Assembly: GCF_032884065.1 (NCBI RefSeq)
Contig: NW_027062657.1
Coordinates: forward strand, 1-64,000
From: Artemia franciscana
Taxonomy: Eukaryota > Arthropoda > Branchiopoda > Anostraca > Artemiidae
Direction: 5' to 3'
Length of the DNA: 64,000 bases
The position numbers and the translations under genes are program-made. The notes under the pieces are model-generated. The model was not told the origin of the DNA, made no database searches, and was given only the letters and a program-made list of their open reading frames with translations. Position 1 is the stretch's first letter; every line of letters begins with the position of its first letter. Below are positions 1-12,440 of this stretch, in pieces.

Positions 1-115
1 TCAATAATATAAACTGCGAAAAATACCAAATTGAAGTTGGGAAATCTGAAAAGTCAAATCTTCAAAATAAATTGTTTTTACCAATGCTAAACGCATAGTA
101 GATGCTAAAGTCCAA
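1..115. repeat. Partial dispersed repeat, copy shared with 48.37-48.47 kb
   Basis: This stretch matches 48367-48472 almost base for base (the run around AAATACCAAATTGAAGTTGG, then the segment ending in GCTAAACGCAT). At the second site it is preceded by sequence matching the hairpin arms found at 1.9-2.4 kb. It is therefore probably the truncated edge of the same repeat family, cut by the window border. No coding potential is seen. Confidence 0.75.
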
Positions 116-232
116 TTAGGTAATGGACTGTTCCGGCCAACAAATGCATTAGAGTGAGTTCAATAGAACTAATGATTAAAATATTAGTAATTCAATATTC
201 TAATTATATATCATATATTACTTTGTAACTCT

Positions 233-254
233 GGGTGCGTTTGTTTACTTGTCC
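233..254 (+). repeat. Left terminal inverted repeat, outer copy
   Basis: This 22-bp terminus is identical to the internal copy at 4809-4830 and is the exact reverse complement of 9734-9755. The preceding TCT matches the three bases after the right terminus. Confidence 0.85.
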
Positions 255-847
255 AATGGGATTTTTACTAATCGAGGTTTAACCCCTAAAAGATAGCAAC
301 AAAAACTTGTCTGGCCACGTGTCACTTAAAACGGCAAGATTAATTGCGAATAATAACAACATTGGTCACGTGTAATTATTGTTTTAATGCTATGTAAAGT
401 TTTGACAAGGAAGAAGCTAGGACTTTGGGCCTGTTCAAATTTTACAGGCAAATACAGCTTCAGCAATTATTTCAGAGCTGGGTAGCCTAATACAATTTGT
501 GTGGCCAGAAGTTTAATTGTAAGATTTCAAATTGTGGTTGTCATTTGCCTTTTTAAGTCATTCCATTCAAGATGCTTTGGATATTTTTTATTGTGATAAA
601 TTTTCTTAATGCTCTGAAAAGGGACAATTATTTCAATTGCATAGGATAGGAAAATTTTGGTAGGCTAATTAATTCCAAGTCCTAAATTAGCCAGGGAAGT
701 GGTTTTTTTTCACTAAAAAATCACCACGTTCTTTGAACTTCAATTATATAGCCCTGTTTTTGGCCCCCTTGATCCAGTTCCTGATTGTCATTTACACTAA
801 ATTTCACTTTTTCTGTTACCTATTTATGTTTGCACCAGTTTTACATT

Positions 848-1471
848 GGGTAAAACTGGTACAAACAGTATTACTGGCTTTCATATAAAGTGAATATACC
901 ACTTGATGCCTTTTGTAATGCTGTTTACAAATATAATAATCGCTTCTACCGTAAGTTCAGATTTAAGCACTTTTTGACCTCTTAAAAATGACCTATATAT
1001 GGGGTCATTACAAATCTGTAATAGTTTAGAAACAAATTTGGGCTATATATTTGCACATCAGGGGGTGGGGGTAAAGTGTAGCATATATTAAATATGTAAA
1101 CTAACCATTGCTTGAATTTTTTATGTGTGTGCTGTTGCACTGGTGATTTCTCTTTTCATTAAAATTTGATGTGCACAAACACATTAAAAAAAAAAACAGC
1201 AATGGTTAGTTTACGTATATAATATATGCTATGCTTTACCCCCACCCCCCTGATGTGCAAATATATAGCCCAAATTTGTTTCTAAACTATTACAGATTTG
1301 TAATGACTCCATTTATAGGTCATTTTTAAGAGGTCAAGAGGTGAAAAAGTGCTTAAATCTGAATTTGCAGTAGAAGAAATTATTATATTTGTAAAGAGCA
1401 TATAAGAAGGCATCAAGCGGTATATTCACTTTATATGAAAGCCAGTAATACTGTTTGCACCAGTTTTACCC
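848..1471. mobile_element. Nested hairpin/MITE-like inverted repeat (unit 1)
   Basis: Arms of about 265 bp (848-1113 and 1194-1471) are reverse complements, separated by an ~80-bp loop. The ends read GGGTAAAACTGGT and ACCAGTTTTACCC. The arms share the blocks GGCTATATATTTGCACATCA and TTTACAAATATAATAAT. There are no ORFs. This is the layout of a miniature inverted-repeat element, and a full-length transcript would fold into a long hairpin. A smaller palindrome (829-867) straddles the left end. Confidence 0.8.
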
Positions 1472-1923
1472 TTGTTTCTTGTTAATATTACTAAGGGGTC
1501 ATAGTTAAGCACTAGAGAAGTCATTGTTAAATAACATGTGCTTATGTATATATAGCTTTTTGCTACTTATTCTTCTTTGGTTATATAATGCTTGATGTGG
1601 TATAAGCCAAGAGAAGGACCTGTAGACCTATAGAAGAAAACCTGTTAAAAAAAGATGATTCTTTGTAATTTACATAATAATTATAGCTTTCTACATGCAG
1701 CCCTGCTCTACTTTAGCCCCAACCCTCCTAATATGGAAATCTATAGCTGAAATTACATATTTTCTATTGATTCTGCCAATCTATCCCTCAACCCTTATAC
1801 CTGTTAATTGAGGCAACTGTGGCAAAACAAGAACTGGAAAAACAAGTAACAGGTGGCAGAAAACATTGGAAATATATAATTTGGGCTATATGTTTGCAAA
1901 TTAGGCATGTTAGAGGTGAATTT

Positions 1924-2427
1924 CTTGTTGTTCATATTTTGATTTACAAATAAAGTGAATATACCACTTGATGCCTTTTAGTATGTTCTTTACAAATATA
2001 ATAATTGCTTATTTTGCTAGTTCAAGTTTAAGCACTTTTTGACCTTACTCAACCTAACAAATTTTGGCAGTGAAAAACATACATTATTTTGTCAAAAATG
2101 ACCAAAACACGCACCTTAATTGAAAATTTGGCATCAAAGAAGAAGAAATACAGCATAATATTGTAAAATTTATTAATCCAACTTAATTGTGGAAAATCAG
2201 TGCTCATAGATTATACAACATGTAAAAAAATGGATTAATAATGAAACAGTAAGTTTGAGACCAATGTTTTAAGCTTTCTTATACCCAAAAACTATTTGAG
2301 TATACTTTGGTCATTTTCAAGAGCTCAAAAACTTGTACTTGAAGCACTTATTATGTTTGTAAAAAATAAAAAAGGGCATCAAGGAGTATGTTCACTTTAT
2401 TTGTAAATCAAACATATGAACAACAAA
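1924..2427. repeat. Second nested inverted repeat (unit 1)
   Basis: Arms of about 110 bp (1924-2040 and about 2330-2427) begin CTTGTTGTTCATAT and end ATATGAACAACAA. They enclose ~290 bp. The arm core (AAAGTGAATATACCACTTGATGCC) also resembles part of the 848-1471 hairpin arm and 48260-48365, so the two hairpins belong to one family. Confidence 0.7.
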
Positions 2428-4808
2428 AAATTTACCAATTATTAGTATAGCTGCACAATTTTCCCCTGGGTATGTAGGCTTAGTGGAAGGTCACCTATAC
2501 CTGATCATGTCCCTACTGTTTTTACTTGGTTGAAAAAAAATCCAAAGAAAGTTCCTATTGAAAAGGAAAGAGATCAAAGTGAGATTGAATTTGTCATAGC
2601 TTGGAGGTTTGTCCCTTCAGTCTGTTTAAAGAAAACAGATTCATAATTGAAGCTTTGTTCATTTCAATCTTAGGGATAATCTACATTTGTTACACTTAAT
2701 TAAATGGTTGTGAAGGGATACCTTTATTTATTTGTCTTGTTTGTTTTCTACATAATTTTTTAATCTTTAAATTGATATATATTTCTTACAAATTAATTAG
2801 TTATATCATAGTTCCACTTGCAAGTTTTGACCTACTTTGTAACCCTGGTCTCAAAATTGCATATAAATTTATTGAAGCTAGGAAACATAGAACTCCTCTC
2901 GGTTTAAAAGAAAATGGATGGACATAGGTAGGTTTTAATGCACTAAAGTCCTAGGGCCATGGAAATTAAAAAAAAAAAACAATGAAGATTAACTTGAAAA
3001 TTCTGGACATGACATAAATATAACATTCACAAAGAAAAACCATTCACAAATTTTACTTTTGTGCTCAGTTGCCAACCTGAGCAATTACCCTAAATTTTTA
3101 AACCTTGCAAAACATTCACCAGTCAATTCTTATGACCTACACTGTTGTCTGTACATCAAAAATTCATTGAAAAGGAAGGACCACCTTACTGACATTTCTT
3201 CCTTTGTACTTATATTTAATGGGTTTAAAAGAAAGCTCCTATGGCTAAGTCAGAAGCCTAGTAAAGGACCAGGTAATCCTTTAGGCAGGAAGTGCAATAG
3301 GAAGCTAGGGGCCAGTCATCCTATGCTTTTGCATGTCCTTCCTGCTTACTGACCCCAGATTTCTCTAGGTAACCTGTTAAGTTTGGGCCAATTCTGGCTG
3401 AACTTACAGAGTTACATCACTGACCTTTGTCCCAAACCAAATAAACTGCTAATGCCAGAAATTAAACCTATGCCCTTTGGATAAAGGATTCTCAACCTAG
3501 AGTGCCAGCCACTTAGGAAGGAACACAAATGTCACCAGAGAACAAAAATTATTTGGAAAAAAGAAAATATTGAAAAAAAAAACTCAAGTCATAGTTGCTC
3601 ATTGCTGTCCCACAAACAATATGTATTTCATTAAGACAAATAAATTTTTAAACAGGTATCAACAAAACTCCATCAGGGCTTGTATTTACTTAAGGTACAA
3701 TCAGCAATATTAATGCTTAGTTTTGTGATATTCTGGTTTTGAAATAATAAAAAAAGAGAAACTATATGTTCTACTTGTTTTCCACAAGCCCATTTGAGAA
3801 AAATCATTTGTAACAACAATATACCCATGGTTGGCTCAGAATCTCTCTAAAATTCTTTAAACAGAAGGAATTAAAAAAAAAATTATACTCATCAGCAAGA
3901 AAAATATTAACGTAACTCTCTAAACTTGGCACTTTTTAAGACAATTTTTAGCAAAGCAAATGCAAAACTTTAATGGTGTCCTATGTCATCTAAAAAAAAA
4001 AAAAAACATTAAAATGTGTCAAATGAATTTTGATGTAAGATGCCTCAAATACTTTCAGTTGAATCTGTGAAATGAAGGGCCAGGTATTCCTTTACATTTT
4101 ATACAATATATAAAAGAAAAACAGTTCAAATTTTTTCACAAAAGAAGAAGCTTGATGTAAAAAAATAAATGTATTTTTAACAGAAAGCAACTGACATCAA
4201 TGAAATCAAATAAAACAAAAATTCATGGAGAATAAATAATATAAGCCATATATTTAAACTATAATAAGGTGGCATAAAAGATTATTTCTATAATTAGAAA
4301 AAAACAGTGTTATGGCTTAAAGTTCTGCTCTATCAACAGGAGTTGTCTAAGGCCAGAATAATTAAGAACTAAGGCCAGAGAAAAAGAAATTGATAACCAA
4401 AAAATAAGGCACCCAAAAATTTCAGGACCCTTTAGAGGGAAAAGAAGTAGAAGTAGGTACTTCAAAATACCTTCCTGGGACATACTTTAGCCTGTAGACA
4501 CATCCCTGAAAGTTTCATTTTCCTAGCCTAACCTCTTTCAAAGATAGCCAAAAGTAGCTAAAGTGAAATTTTACCCCTACTGTATCTTAAAAATCCAGTT
4601 TAAATAGCAATCTCAACAAATATAGACTATATAAAAGGCTATAGGTATTGGCCTAATCATTCTAAATTTTTTCCAACTAATAATTATAGGATGGTTTAGA
4701 AACTAGGCCTGTTTGATATAATAACATTTGACTAACTCACCAATGTGATAGCTGCCTCCCTAAGAATCAACCTTTTTAATAACAAAAAAACTTTTCTTCT
4801 GACTCCTT

Positions 4809-4830
4809 GGGTGCGTTTGTTTACTTGTCC
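4809..4830 (+). repeat. Left terminal inverted repeat, internal copy
   Basis: The same 22-bp terminus recurs precisely at the junction between the two tandem units. The duplication breakpoint coincides with the transposon end rather than falling at random, which points to a transposition-linked event. Confidence 0.85.
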
Positions 4831-5426
4831 AATGGGATTTTTACTAATCGAGGTTTAACCCCTAAAAGATAGCAACAAATACTTGTCTGGCCACGTGTTA
4901 CTGAAAACGGCAAGATTAATTGCGAATAATAACAACATTGGTCACGTGTAATTATTATTTTAATGCTATGTGAAGTTTTGACAAGGAAGAGGCTAGGACT
5001 TTGGGCCTGTTTCAAATTTTACTGGCAAATACAGCTTCAGCAATTATTTCAGAGCTGGGTAGCCTAATACAATTTGTGTGGCCAGAAGTTTAATTGTTAG
5101 ATTTCAAATTGTGGTTGTCATTTGCCTTTTTAAGTCATTCCATTCAAGATGCTTTGGATATTTTTTATTGTGATAAATTGTCTTAATGCTCTGAAAAGGG
5201 AAAATTATTTCAATTGCATAGGATAGGAAAATTTTGGTAGGCTAATTAATTCAAAGTCCTAAATTAGCCAGGGAAGTGCTTTTTTTTTCACTAAAAAATC
5301 ACCACGTTCTTTGAACTCCAATTATATAGCCCTGTTTTTGGCCCCCTTGATCCAGTTCCTGATTGTCATTTACACTAAATTTCACTTTTTCTGTTACCTA
5401 TTTATGTTTGCACCAGTTTTACCATT

Positions 5427-6048
5427 GGGTAAAACTGGTACAAATAGTATTACTGGCTTTCATATAATTTGAATATACCACTTGATGCCTTTTGTAATGC
5501 TGTTTACAAATATAATAATTGCTTCTACCGCAAGTTCATATTTAAGCACTTTTTGACCTCTTAAAAATGACCTATATATGGGGTCATTACAAATCTGTAA
5601 TAGTTTAGAAACAAATTTGGGCTATATATTTGCACATCAGGGGGTGGGGGTAAAGTGTAGCATATATTAAATATGTAAACTAACCATTGCTTGAATTTTT
5701 GTGTGTGTGCTGTTGCACTGGTGATTTCTCTTTTCATTAAAATTTGATATGCACAAACACATTAAAAAAAAACAGCAATGGTTAGTCTACGTATATAATA
5801 TATGCTATGCTTTACCCCCACCCCCCTGATGTGCAAATATATAGCCCAAATTTGTTTCTAAACTATTACAGATTTGTAATGACTCCATTAATAGGTCATT
5901 TTTAAGAGGTCAAGAGGTGAAAAAGTGCTTAAATCTGAATTTGCAGTAGAAAAAAATTATTATATTTGTAAAGAGCATATAAGAAGGCATCAAGTGGTAT
6001 ATTCACTTTATATGAAAGCCAGTAATACTGTTTGCACCAGTTTTACCC
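5427..6048. mobile_element. Nested hairpin/MITE-like inverted repeat (unit 2)
   Basis: Duplicate of the 848-1471 hairpin inside the second tandem unit, with a few substitutions and a shorter loop. Confidence 0.8.
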
Positions 6049-6500
6049 TTGTTTCTTGTTAATATTACTAAGGGGTCATAGTTAAGCACTAGAGAAGTCA
6101 TTGTTAAATAACTTGTGCTTATGTATATATAGCTTTTTGCTACTTATTCTTCTTTGGTTATATAATGCTTGATGTGGTATAAGCCAAGAGAAGGACCTGT
6201 AGACCTATAGAAGAAAACCTGTTAAAAAAAGATGATTCTTTGTAATTTACATAATAATTATAGCTTTCTACATGCAGCCCTGCTCTACTTTAGCCCCAAC
6301 CCTGCTAATATGGAAATCTATAGCTGAAATTACATATTTTCTATTGATTCTGCCAATCTATCCCTCAACCCTTGTACCTGTTAATTGAGGCAACTGTGGC
6401 AAAACAAGAACTGGAAAAACAAGTAACAGGTGGCAGAAAACATTGGAAATATATAATTTGGGCTATATGTTTGCAAATTAGGCATGTTAGAGGTGAATTT

Positions 6501-7003
6501 CTTGTTGTTCATATTTTGATTTAAAAATAAAATGAATATACCACTTGATGCCTTTTTGTATGTTCTTTACAAATATAATAATTGCTTATTTTGCTAGTTC
6601 AAGTTTAAGCACTTTTTGACCTTACTTAACCTAACAAATTTTGGCAGTGAAAAACATACATTATTTTGTCAAAAATGACCAAAAACACATACCTTAATTG
6701 AAAATGTGGCATCAAAGAAGAAGAAATACAGCATAATATTGTAAAATTTATTAATCCAACTTAATTGTGGAAAATCAGTGCTCATAGATTATACAACATG
6801 TAAAAAATGGATTAATAATGAAACAGTAAGTTTGAGACCAATGTTTTAAGCTTTCTTATACCCAAAAACTATTTGAGTATACTTTGGTCATTTTCAAGAG
6901 CTCAAAAACTTGTACTTGAAGCACTTATTATGTTTGTAAAAAATAAAAAAGGGCATCAAGGAGTATGTTCACTTTATTTGTAAATCAAACATATGAACAA
7001 CAA
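6501..7003. repeat. Second nested inverted repeat (unit 2)
   Basis: Duplicate of the 1924-2427 inverted repeat in the second tandem unit. Confidence 0.7.
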
Positions 7004-9396
7004 AAAATTTACCAATTATTAGTATAGCTGCACAATTTTCCCCTGGGTATGTAGGCTTAGTGGAAGGTCACTTATACCTGATCATGTCCCTAATGTTTTT
7101 ACTTGGTTGAAAAAAAAATCCAAAGAAAGTTCCTATTGAAAAGGAAAGAGATCAAAAGTAAGATTGAATTTGTCATAGCTTGGAGGTTTGTCCCTTCAGT
7201 TTGTTTAAAGAAAACAGATTCATAATTGAAGCTTTGTTCATTTCAATCTTAGGGATAATCTACATTTGTTACACTTAATTAAATGGTTGTAAAGGGATAC
7301 TTTTATTTATTTGTCTTGTTTGTTTTCTACATAATTTTTTAATCTTTAAATTGATATACATTTCTTACAAATTAATTAGTCATATCATAGTTCCACTTGC
7401 AAGTTTTGACCTACTTTGTAACCCTGGTCTCAAAGTTGCATATAAATTTATTGAAGCTAGGAAACATAGAACTCCTCTCTGTTTAAAAGAAAATGGATGG
7501 ACATAGGTAGGTTTTAATACACTAAAGTCCTAGGGCCATGGAAATTAAAAAAAAAAACAATGAAGATTAACTTTAAAATTCTGGACATGACATAAATATG
7601 ACATTCACAAAGAAAAACCATTCACAAAATTTTACTTTTGTGCTCAGTTGCCAACCTGAGCAATTGCCCTAAATTTTTAAACCTTGCAAAACATTCACCA
7701 GCCAATTCTTATGACCTACACTGTTGTCTGTACATCAAAAATTCATGGAAAAGGAAGGACCACCTTACTGACATTTCTTCCTTTGTACTTATATTTAAAG
7801 GGTTTAAAAGAAAGCTCCTATGGCTAAGTCAGAAGCCTAGTAAAGGACCAGGTAATCCTTTAGACAGGAAGTGCAATAGGAAGCTAGGGGCCAGTCATCC
7901 TATGCTTTTGCATGTCCTTCCTGCTTACTGACCCCAGATTTCTCTAGGTAACCTGTTAAGTTTGGGCCAATTCTGGCTGAACTTACAGAGTTACATCACT
8001 GACCTTCGTCCCAAACCAAATAAACTGCTAATGCCAGAAATTAAACCTGTGCCCTTTGGATAAAAGATTCTCAACCTAGAGTGCCAGCCACTTAGGAAGG
8101 AATACAAATGTCACCAGAGAACAAAAATTATTTGGAAAAAAGAAAATATTGAAAAAAAAAAAATAACTCAAGTCATAGTTGCTCATTGCTGTCCCACAAA
8201 CAATATGTATTTCATTAAGACAAATAAATTTTTAAACAGGTATCAACAAAACTCCATCAGGGATTGTATTTACTTAAGGTACAATCAGCAATATTAATGC
8301 TTAGTTTTGTGATATTCTGGTTTTGAAATAATAAAAAAAGAGAAATTATATGTTCTATGTGTTTTCCATAACCCCATTTGAGAAAAATCATTTGTAACAA
8401 CAATATACCCATGGTTGGCTCAGAATCTCTCTAAAATTCTTTAAACAGAAGGAATTTAAAAAAAAAATTATACTCATCAGCAAGAAAAATATTAACATAA
8501 CTCTCTAAACTTGGCACTTTTTAAGACAATTTTTAGCAAAGCAAATGCAAAACTTTAATGGTGTCCTATGTCATCTAAAAAAAAAAAAAAACATTAAAAT
8601 GTGTCAAATGAATTTTGATGTAAGATGCCTCTAATACTTTCAGTTGAATCTGTGAAATGAAGGGCCAGGTATTCCTTTACATTTTATACAATATATAAAA
8701 AGAAAAACAGTTCAAATTTTTTCACAAAAGAAGAAGCTTGATGTAAAAAAAAAAAATATATTTTTAACAGAAAGCAACTGACATCAATGAAATCAAATAA
8801 AACAAAAATTCATGGAGAATAAATAATATAAGCCATATATTTAACCTATAATGAGGTGGCATAAAAGATTATTTTTAGAATTAGAAAAAAACAGTGTTAT
8901 GGCTTAAAGTTCTGCTCAATCAACAGGAGTTGTCTAAGGCCAGAATAATTAAGAACTAAGGCCAGAGAAAAAGAAACTGATAACCAAAAAAATAAGGCAC
9001 CCAAAAATTTCAGGACCCTTTAGAGGGAAAAGAAGTAGAAGTAGGTACTTCAAAATACCTTCCTGGGAAATACTTTAGCCTGTAGACACATCCCTGAAAG
9101 TTTCATTTTCCTAGCCTAACCTCTTTCAAAGATAGCCAAAAGTAGCTAAAGTAAAATTTTACCCCTACTGTATCTTAAAAATCCAGTTTAAATAGCAGTC
9201 TCAACAAATATAGACTATATAACAGGCTATAGGTATTGGCCTAATCATTCTAAATTTTTTCCAACTAATAATTATAGGATGGTTTAGAAACTAGGCCTGT
9301 TTGATATAATAACATTTGACTAACTCACCAATGTGATAGCTGCCTCCCTAAGAATCAACCTTTTTAATAACAAAAAAACTTTTCTTCTGACTCCTT

Positions 9397-9733
9397 ATGA
9401 AGCTTAGCCTATGCAAGACAGGCCTAGAACACCAAAAACCCTTTAGATACTAAGGAATATGCATAATATTACTTACAGGTCACTGAAAAGCTAAGATTAT
9501 TTCTATTATTTACAGTTTCCTTGTCTTTTCTCTAGACTTAACGATTTCACATGTTTATCCATTTAAAAAAATATATAGCATTGACGTCACAATCCTCAAA
9601 TAATCTTTTTATTTGGGGGTTATAAAGTGCCAGCCCACGGACAAGTAATCCTGAGCGTTTGTGGGGATAATCCGACTAACCTCTGACGTCATATGTGTCT
9701 CAAAAAACGCTTGGATTAATCAGATTAGTAATC
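9397..9733. other. Unique right-end segment of the TIR element
   Basis: This part of the element is present once only. It carries two palindromic TGACGTCA sites (9592-9599, 9684-9691) and alternating GGATAATCC/GGATTAATC motifs close to the right TIR. Such subterminal repeats are typical of transposase-binding regions, but the role here is inferred. Confidence 0.5.
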
Positions 9734-9755
9734 GGACAAGTAAACAAACGCACCC
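9734..9755 (-). repeat. Right terminal inverted repeat
   Basis: Reverse complement of the left terminus, ending ACGCACCC at 9755 and followed by TCT. It occurs only once, after the second unit. Confidence 0.85.
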
Positions 9756-11089
9756 TCTATGGTAGGCAAAACAGACTCGGCAACACAGATTGAACGTTGT
9801 TGCACGAGGAAACAAATTAATTTGGTGTTCTTGAATTCATGCTCTTGAGCTAGGCTGGTACTTAGGCTGGTAACTGCTGGTATCAAAAGATATACTTCAA
9901 GAAATCTGAGCAGATACACATCATATAAGACAAACCAGCTCCATAGCTCTGTCGATCCCACAGAGTGAGCCAAAAGGAAAAGGGCTAAATAGTATCGACT
10001 GAAAAGCACGTTTGCTGAATAAGAAGAAGACGAAGAAGATGCTCTTGAGCTAGGCTACAAAAAGCAAATGTATAGTTCTTCTTTAAATACTATTAAATGA
10101 TTTTTCTCCATGTCAAAGTCTTGAATTAGGGCTATTGAGGAGTAAACAAGTTTAGAAAACAGTTCTTAGTTGGCCTACTTTGCAACAGCATATGTTGACT
10201 AGCCTAATTGTAGCCAACACATTTAGACTCCAACTCCACTATATGTATGCACTAGAGTAATCTAGGCAGAAATTTATTTACATTATCTGTCCCTACAGGA
10301 GTCCATGTAGTCAATTACTGAAACAATAAAACAGAATCATGCATAAGAAACAGAAATTAGACCCAGCAACTGCCAACACAGAGTTGGCTAGCAGGCCTAA
10401 TGACAATGTAAAGTGTCCAAACTTCCAATAAAGTTTGTTTTTAAAAATAAATAGAAGTACAAATTATAATAAAAAGTAACAAAGAAATGTATTTTAAAGT
10501 CTAGACCAGATAAAAATAGACCAGACCAGATAAAAATAGCTAAACTTCTTGAAGAAAGCAACACCCAATAATCTGACCATTAAGCAAAATGTGTACCCAA
10601 CATCAATAAATATAGTACAAACAGGACATTGTCAGTCCTGTAGGCACTGAATTGTCAGTCAAAAAACCAAGAATTGTTAGTGAGCACTGAATACCTCCCT
10701 CTCATTGGTGCCAGTGACCATATCTGCCATAACTTGCTGTTTAGTCAACAAACAAAAAACTTTAATAAACAAACTTACACTAACTACTACAAAATCAGGA
10801 AGATATAACAGGTAGTAGAATGGGACCAAGTGATTGTCAAGGGAGACATTGAGCTACTTTAAGAACTATGCTCCAAGCTTAGAGGACATTCACTTCAAGT
10901 TCATTCCTGAAGACACCAAAAACACTGCCATGCCTTAACCAGCCTATTAATATGGTTTTGAACAGTAAGCAGAAGGATTTTTCAAAGTATTTTATATGCA
11001 AATGCACACACCACTGGGATCATTTTGCATGAGCAAGGAATAAACCAAGGCAACTGACTAGGCACTTCATTGCTGATTATGAAGATAAC
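9756..11089. other. AT-rich noncoding stretch
   Basis: No gene, RNA or long repeat is recognised. A short duplicated motif (CCAGATAAAAATAG twice) occurs at about 10505-10540. Confidence 0.5.
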
Positions 11090-12440
11090 TTGGTATTGAA
11101 CATCAAAGACAACCCAAAGAGATTCTGAAGATGCATATCTCTTAAAGATAAGAGTAGAGAAACTATTTCATTCCTGCTCAATCCTGAAGGAAAAGCTGGA
11201 AAATTTGGAGGACATTGCATATTTTCTGAACAACACATGTGCATCCAACTTCTGGTGGACCCCCCTGATCAGCCACAGTACCCTGCTCCCAGTGCAAAAA
11301 ATTATGACACTATGGACAAGATTTAAAAAAAGGCTGAATAAATTACACCCTGACAAAGCCAAAGGCCTAGGCAGTATACATCCCAGGCTCCTTAAAGAAC
11401 TTGCAGATATAGTAGCCAAGCCACTATGTTCACTATTCAAGCTGTCCCTTCAGACTAGTAGCCTATCTGCAGATTGATGGACAGTCATAATTACTCCAAT
11501 ATTCAAGAAAGGATCTAGAACCCAGTCTGAGAACTTTTGTTCTCAGACTGGGAACAAAGACAATGACAATCAGATAGACAATGATGTTGCCTTATGAATC
11601 CATAGCCTCCTCTCTGATAAAATCCAGATTGTTCTTGTATATGATGAAAGAGGTGACCTCTTCTTCTCAATACCAGTTAATGTTAAGAGTTACATCCCCC
11701 AAGGGACCAAACTAGGCCCAACACTGTTTAACTTTTATTTAAATGACACTCCTGGGGTGGGCAAGAATGGCTTGGAACTTTATGCAGATGATTCCAAACT
11801 CTTTGGTCCAGGTGCTGGTATGCCCATTCGAAATGACAAGTAAGAGTGTGATCTTGGGGTAATCATTGACAATAAGCTTAAATTTCATAGTCACTGTCAG
11901 AACCAAGCAGCTAAGGTAAACAAGGTTCTTGGTTTGATCAAGTGTTCAGTGACAAGCTTCCAACTGAAAGTTATCCAGAAGCTTTATGCAGCCCTTGCTT
12001 GTCCCCATCTTGAGTTTGGCATTTTTGTTGCCACTAAGCACTTTAAGTGTGACATGATGATACTTGGGATGGAGCAACAAAGCTCCCTTTTGCCAAACAA
12101 CAAATCTCCTGGAAGTAACAACTAGAAATGCTTTAATTGCCTACCCTAATGTACTGTAGAAAGAGATGAGATGTCATCCTTGCATTTAAGATGATGACCA
12201 GTTACACCATTAAGCCCATTTTGAATCACAGTGAATACATGGGAGCACAAGAAACCCTGTAAAACTGCATAAAAATTTAGCAGAAAGCATGAGGAGTCCA
12301 ATTTCTTCAACAATTATGTCATTCCAGTGGGGAATTCGCCCAGCAAATCTACTGTATCAATCAGTTGGAAGCTTCAAGATTGGTGTTGACTTTAATTAGA
12401 GCAGCAAGTCATGGACGATGTAGTGGGACAAACCAGTATC
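11090..12440 (+). pseudogene. Decayed CR1/Jockey-superfamily LINE reverse transcriptase fragment
   Basis: Broken frames encode recognisable pieces of a non-LTR reverse transcriptase in the correct order. Around 11340 is LHPDKAKGLGSIHPRLLKEL, followed by IITPIFKKGSR. A GTKLGPTLFNFYLND block is next, then the catalytic YADD at 11781-11792. Downstream come DLGVIIDNKLKFHSHC, the thumb-like KLYAALACPHLEFG, and a carboxy-terminal remnant near 12300-12430. This matches the ORF2 layout of CR1/Jockey-type LINEs. Several stops and frameshifts make it non-functional, and no ORF1 or endonuclease was seen upstream. The family is confident; the clade is not. Confidence 0.8.

Larger units (their letters stand above)
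233..4808. repeat. Tandem unit 1 (4576 bp)
   Basis: Matches 4809-9396 along its full length with scattered substitutions and homopolymer indels; by eye the identity is in the high nineties percent. It ends CTTCTGACTCCTT exactly before the internal TIR. It is noncoding: the 97-codon ORF at 3059 differs from its counterpart at five positions, all of which change an amino acid. Confidence 0.9.
4809..9396. repeat. Tandem unit 2 (about 4588 bp)
   Basis: Head-to-tail copy of 233-4808. Homology stops after CTGACTCCTT at 9396, where unit 2 continues into a unique right-end segment instead of another TIR. The counterpart of the 97-codon ORF lies at 7638-7931. Confidence 0.9.
233..9755. mobile_element. 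TIR-bounded non-autonomous DNA element with internal 4.6-kb tandem duplication
   Basis: The left end starts GGGTGCGTTTGTTTACTTG at 233. The right end (9734-9755) is its reverse complement, with 22 of 22 bases matching. The outer flanks both carry TCT (230-232 and 9756-9758), a possible 3-bp target-site duplication. A 3-bp duplication and a TIR beginning GGG..GTTTGTTT resemble PIF/Harbinger-like elements, although TCT is not their usual TWA target. A second copy of the left TIR lies inside at 4809, where a 4.58-kb head-to-tail duplication begins. No ORF resembling a transposase is present, so it would need one supplied in trans. Two CACGTG motifs lie near each left end (316, 367; 4892, 4943) and two TGACGTCA motifs near the right end (9592, 9684). 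The boundaries are directly seen; the superfamily is inference. Confidence 0.8.

Noticed and set aside
3059..3352. 97-codon ORF duplicated at 7638-7931, tempting as a conserved small protein
   Set aside because: The two copies differ at five bases within the ORF and every difference changes an amino acid. Conservation is no better than in the surrounding noncoding duplication, so there is no sign of selection on a protein.
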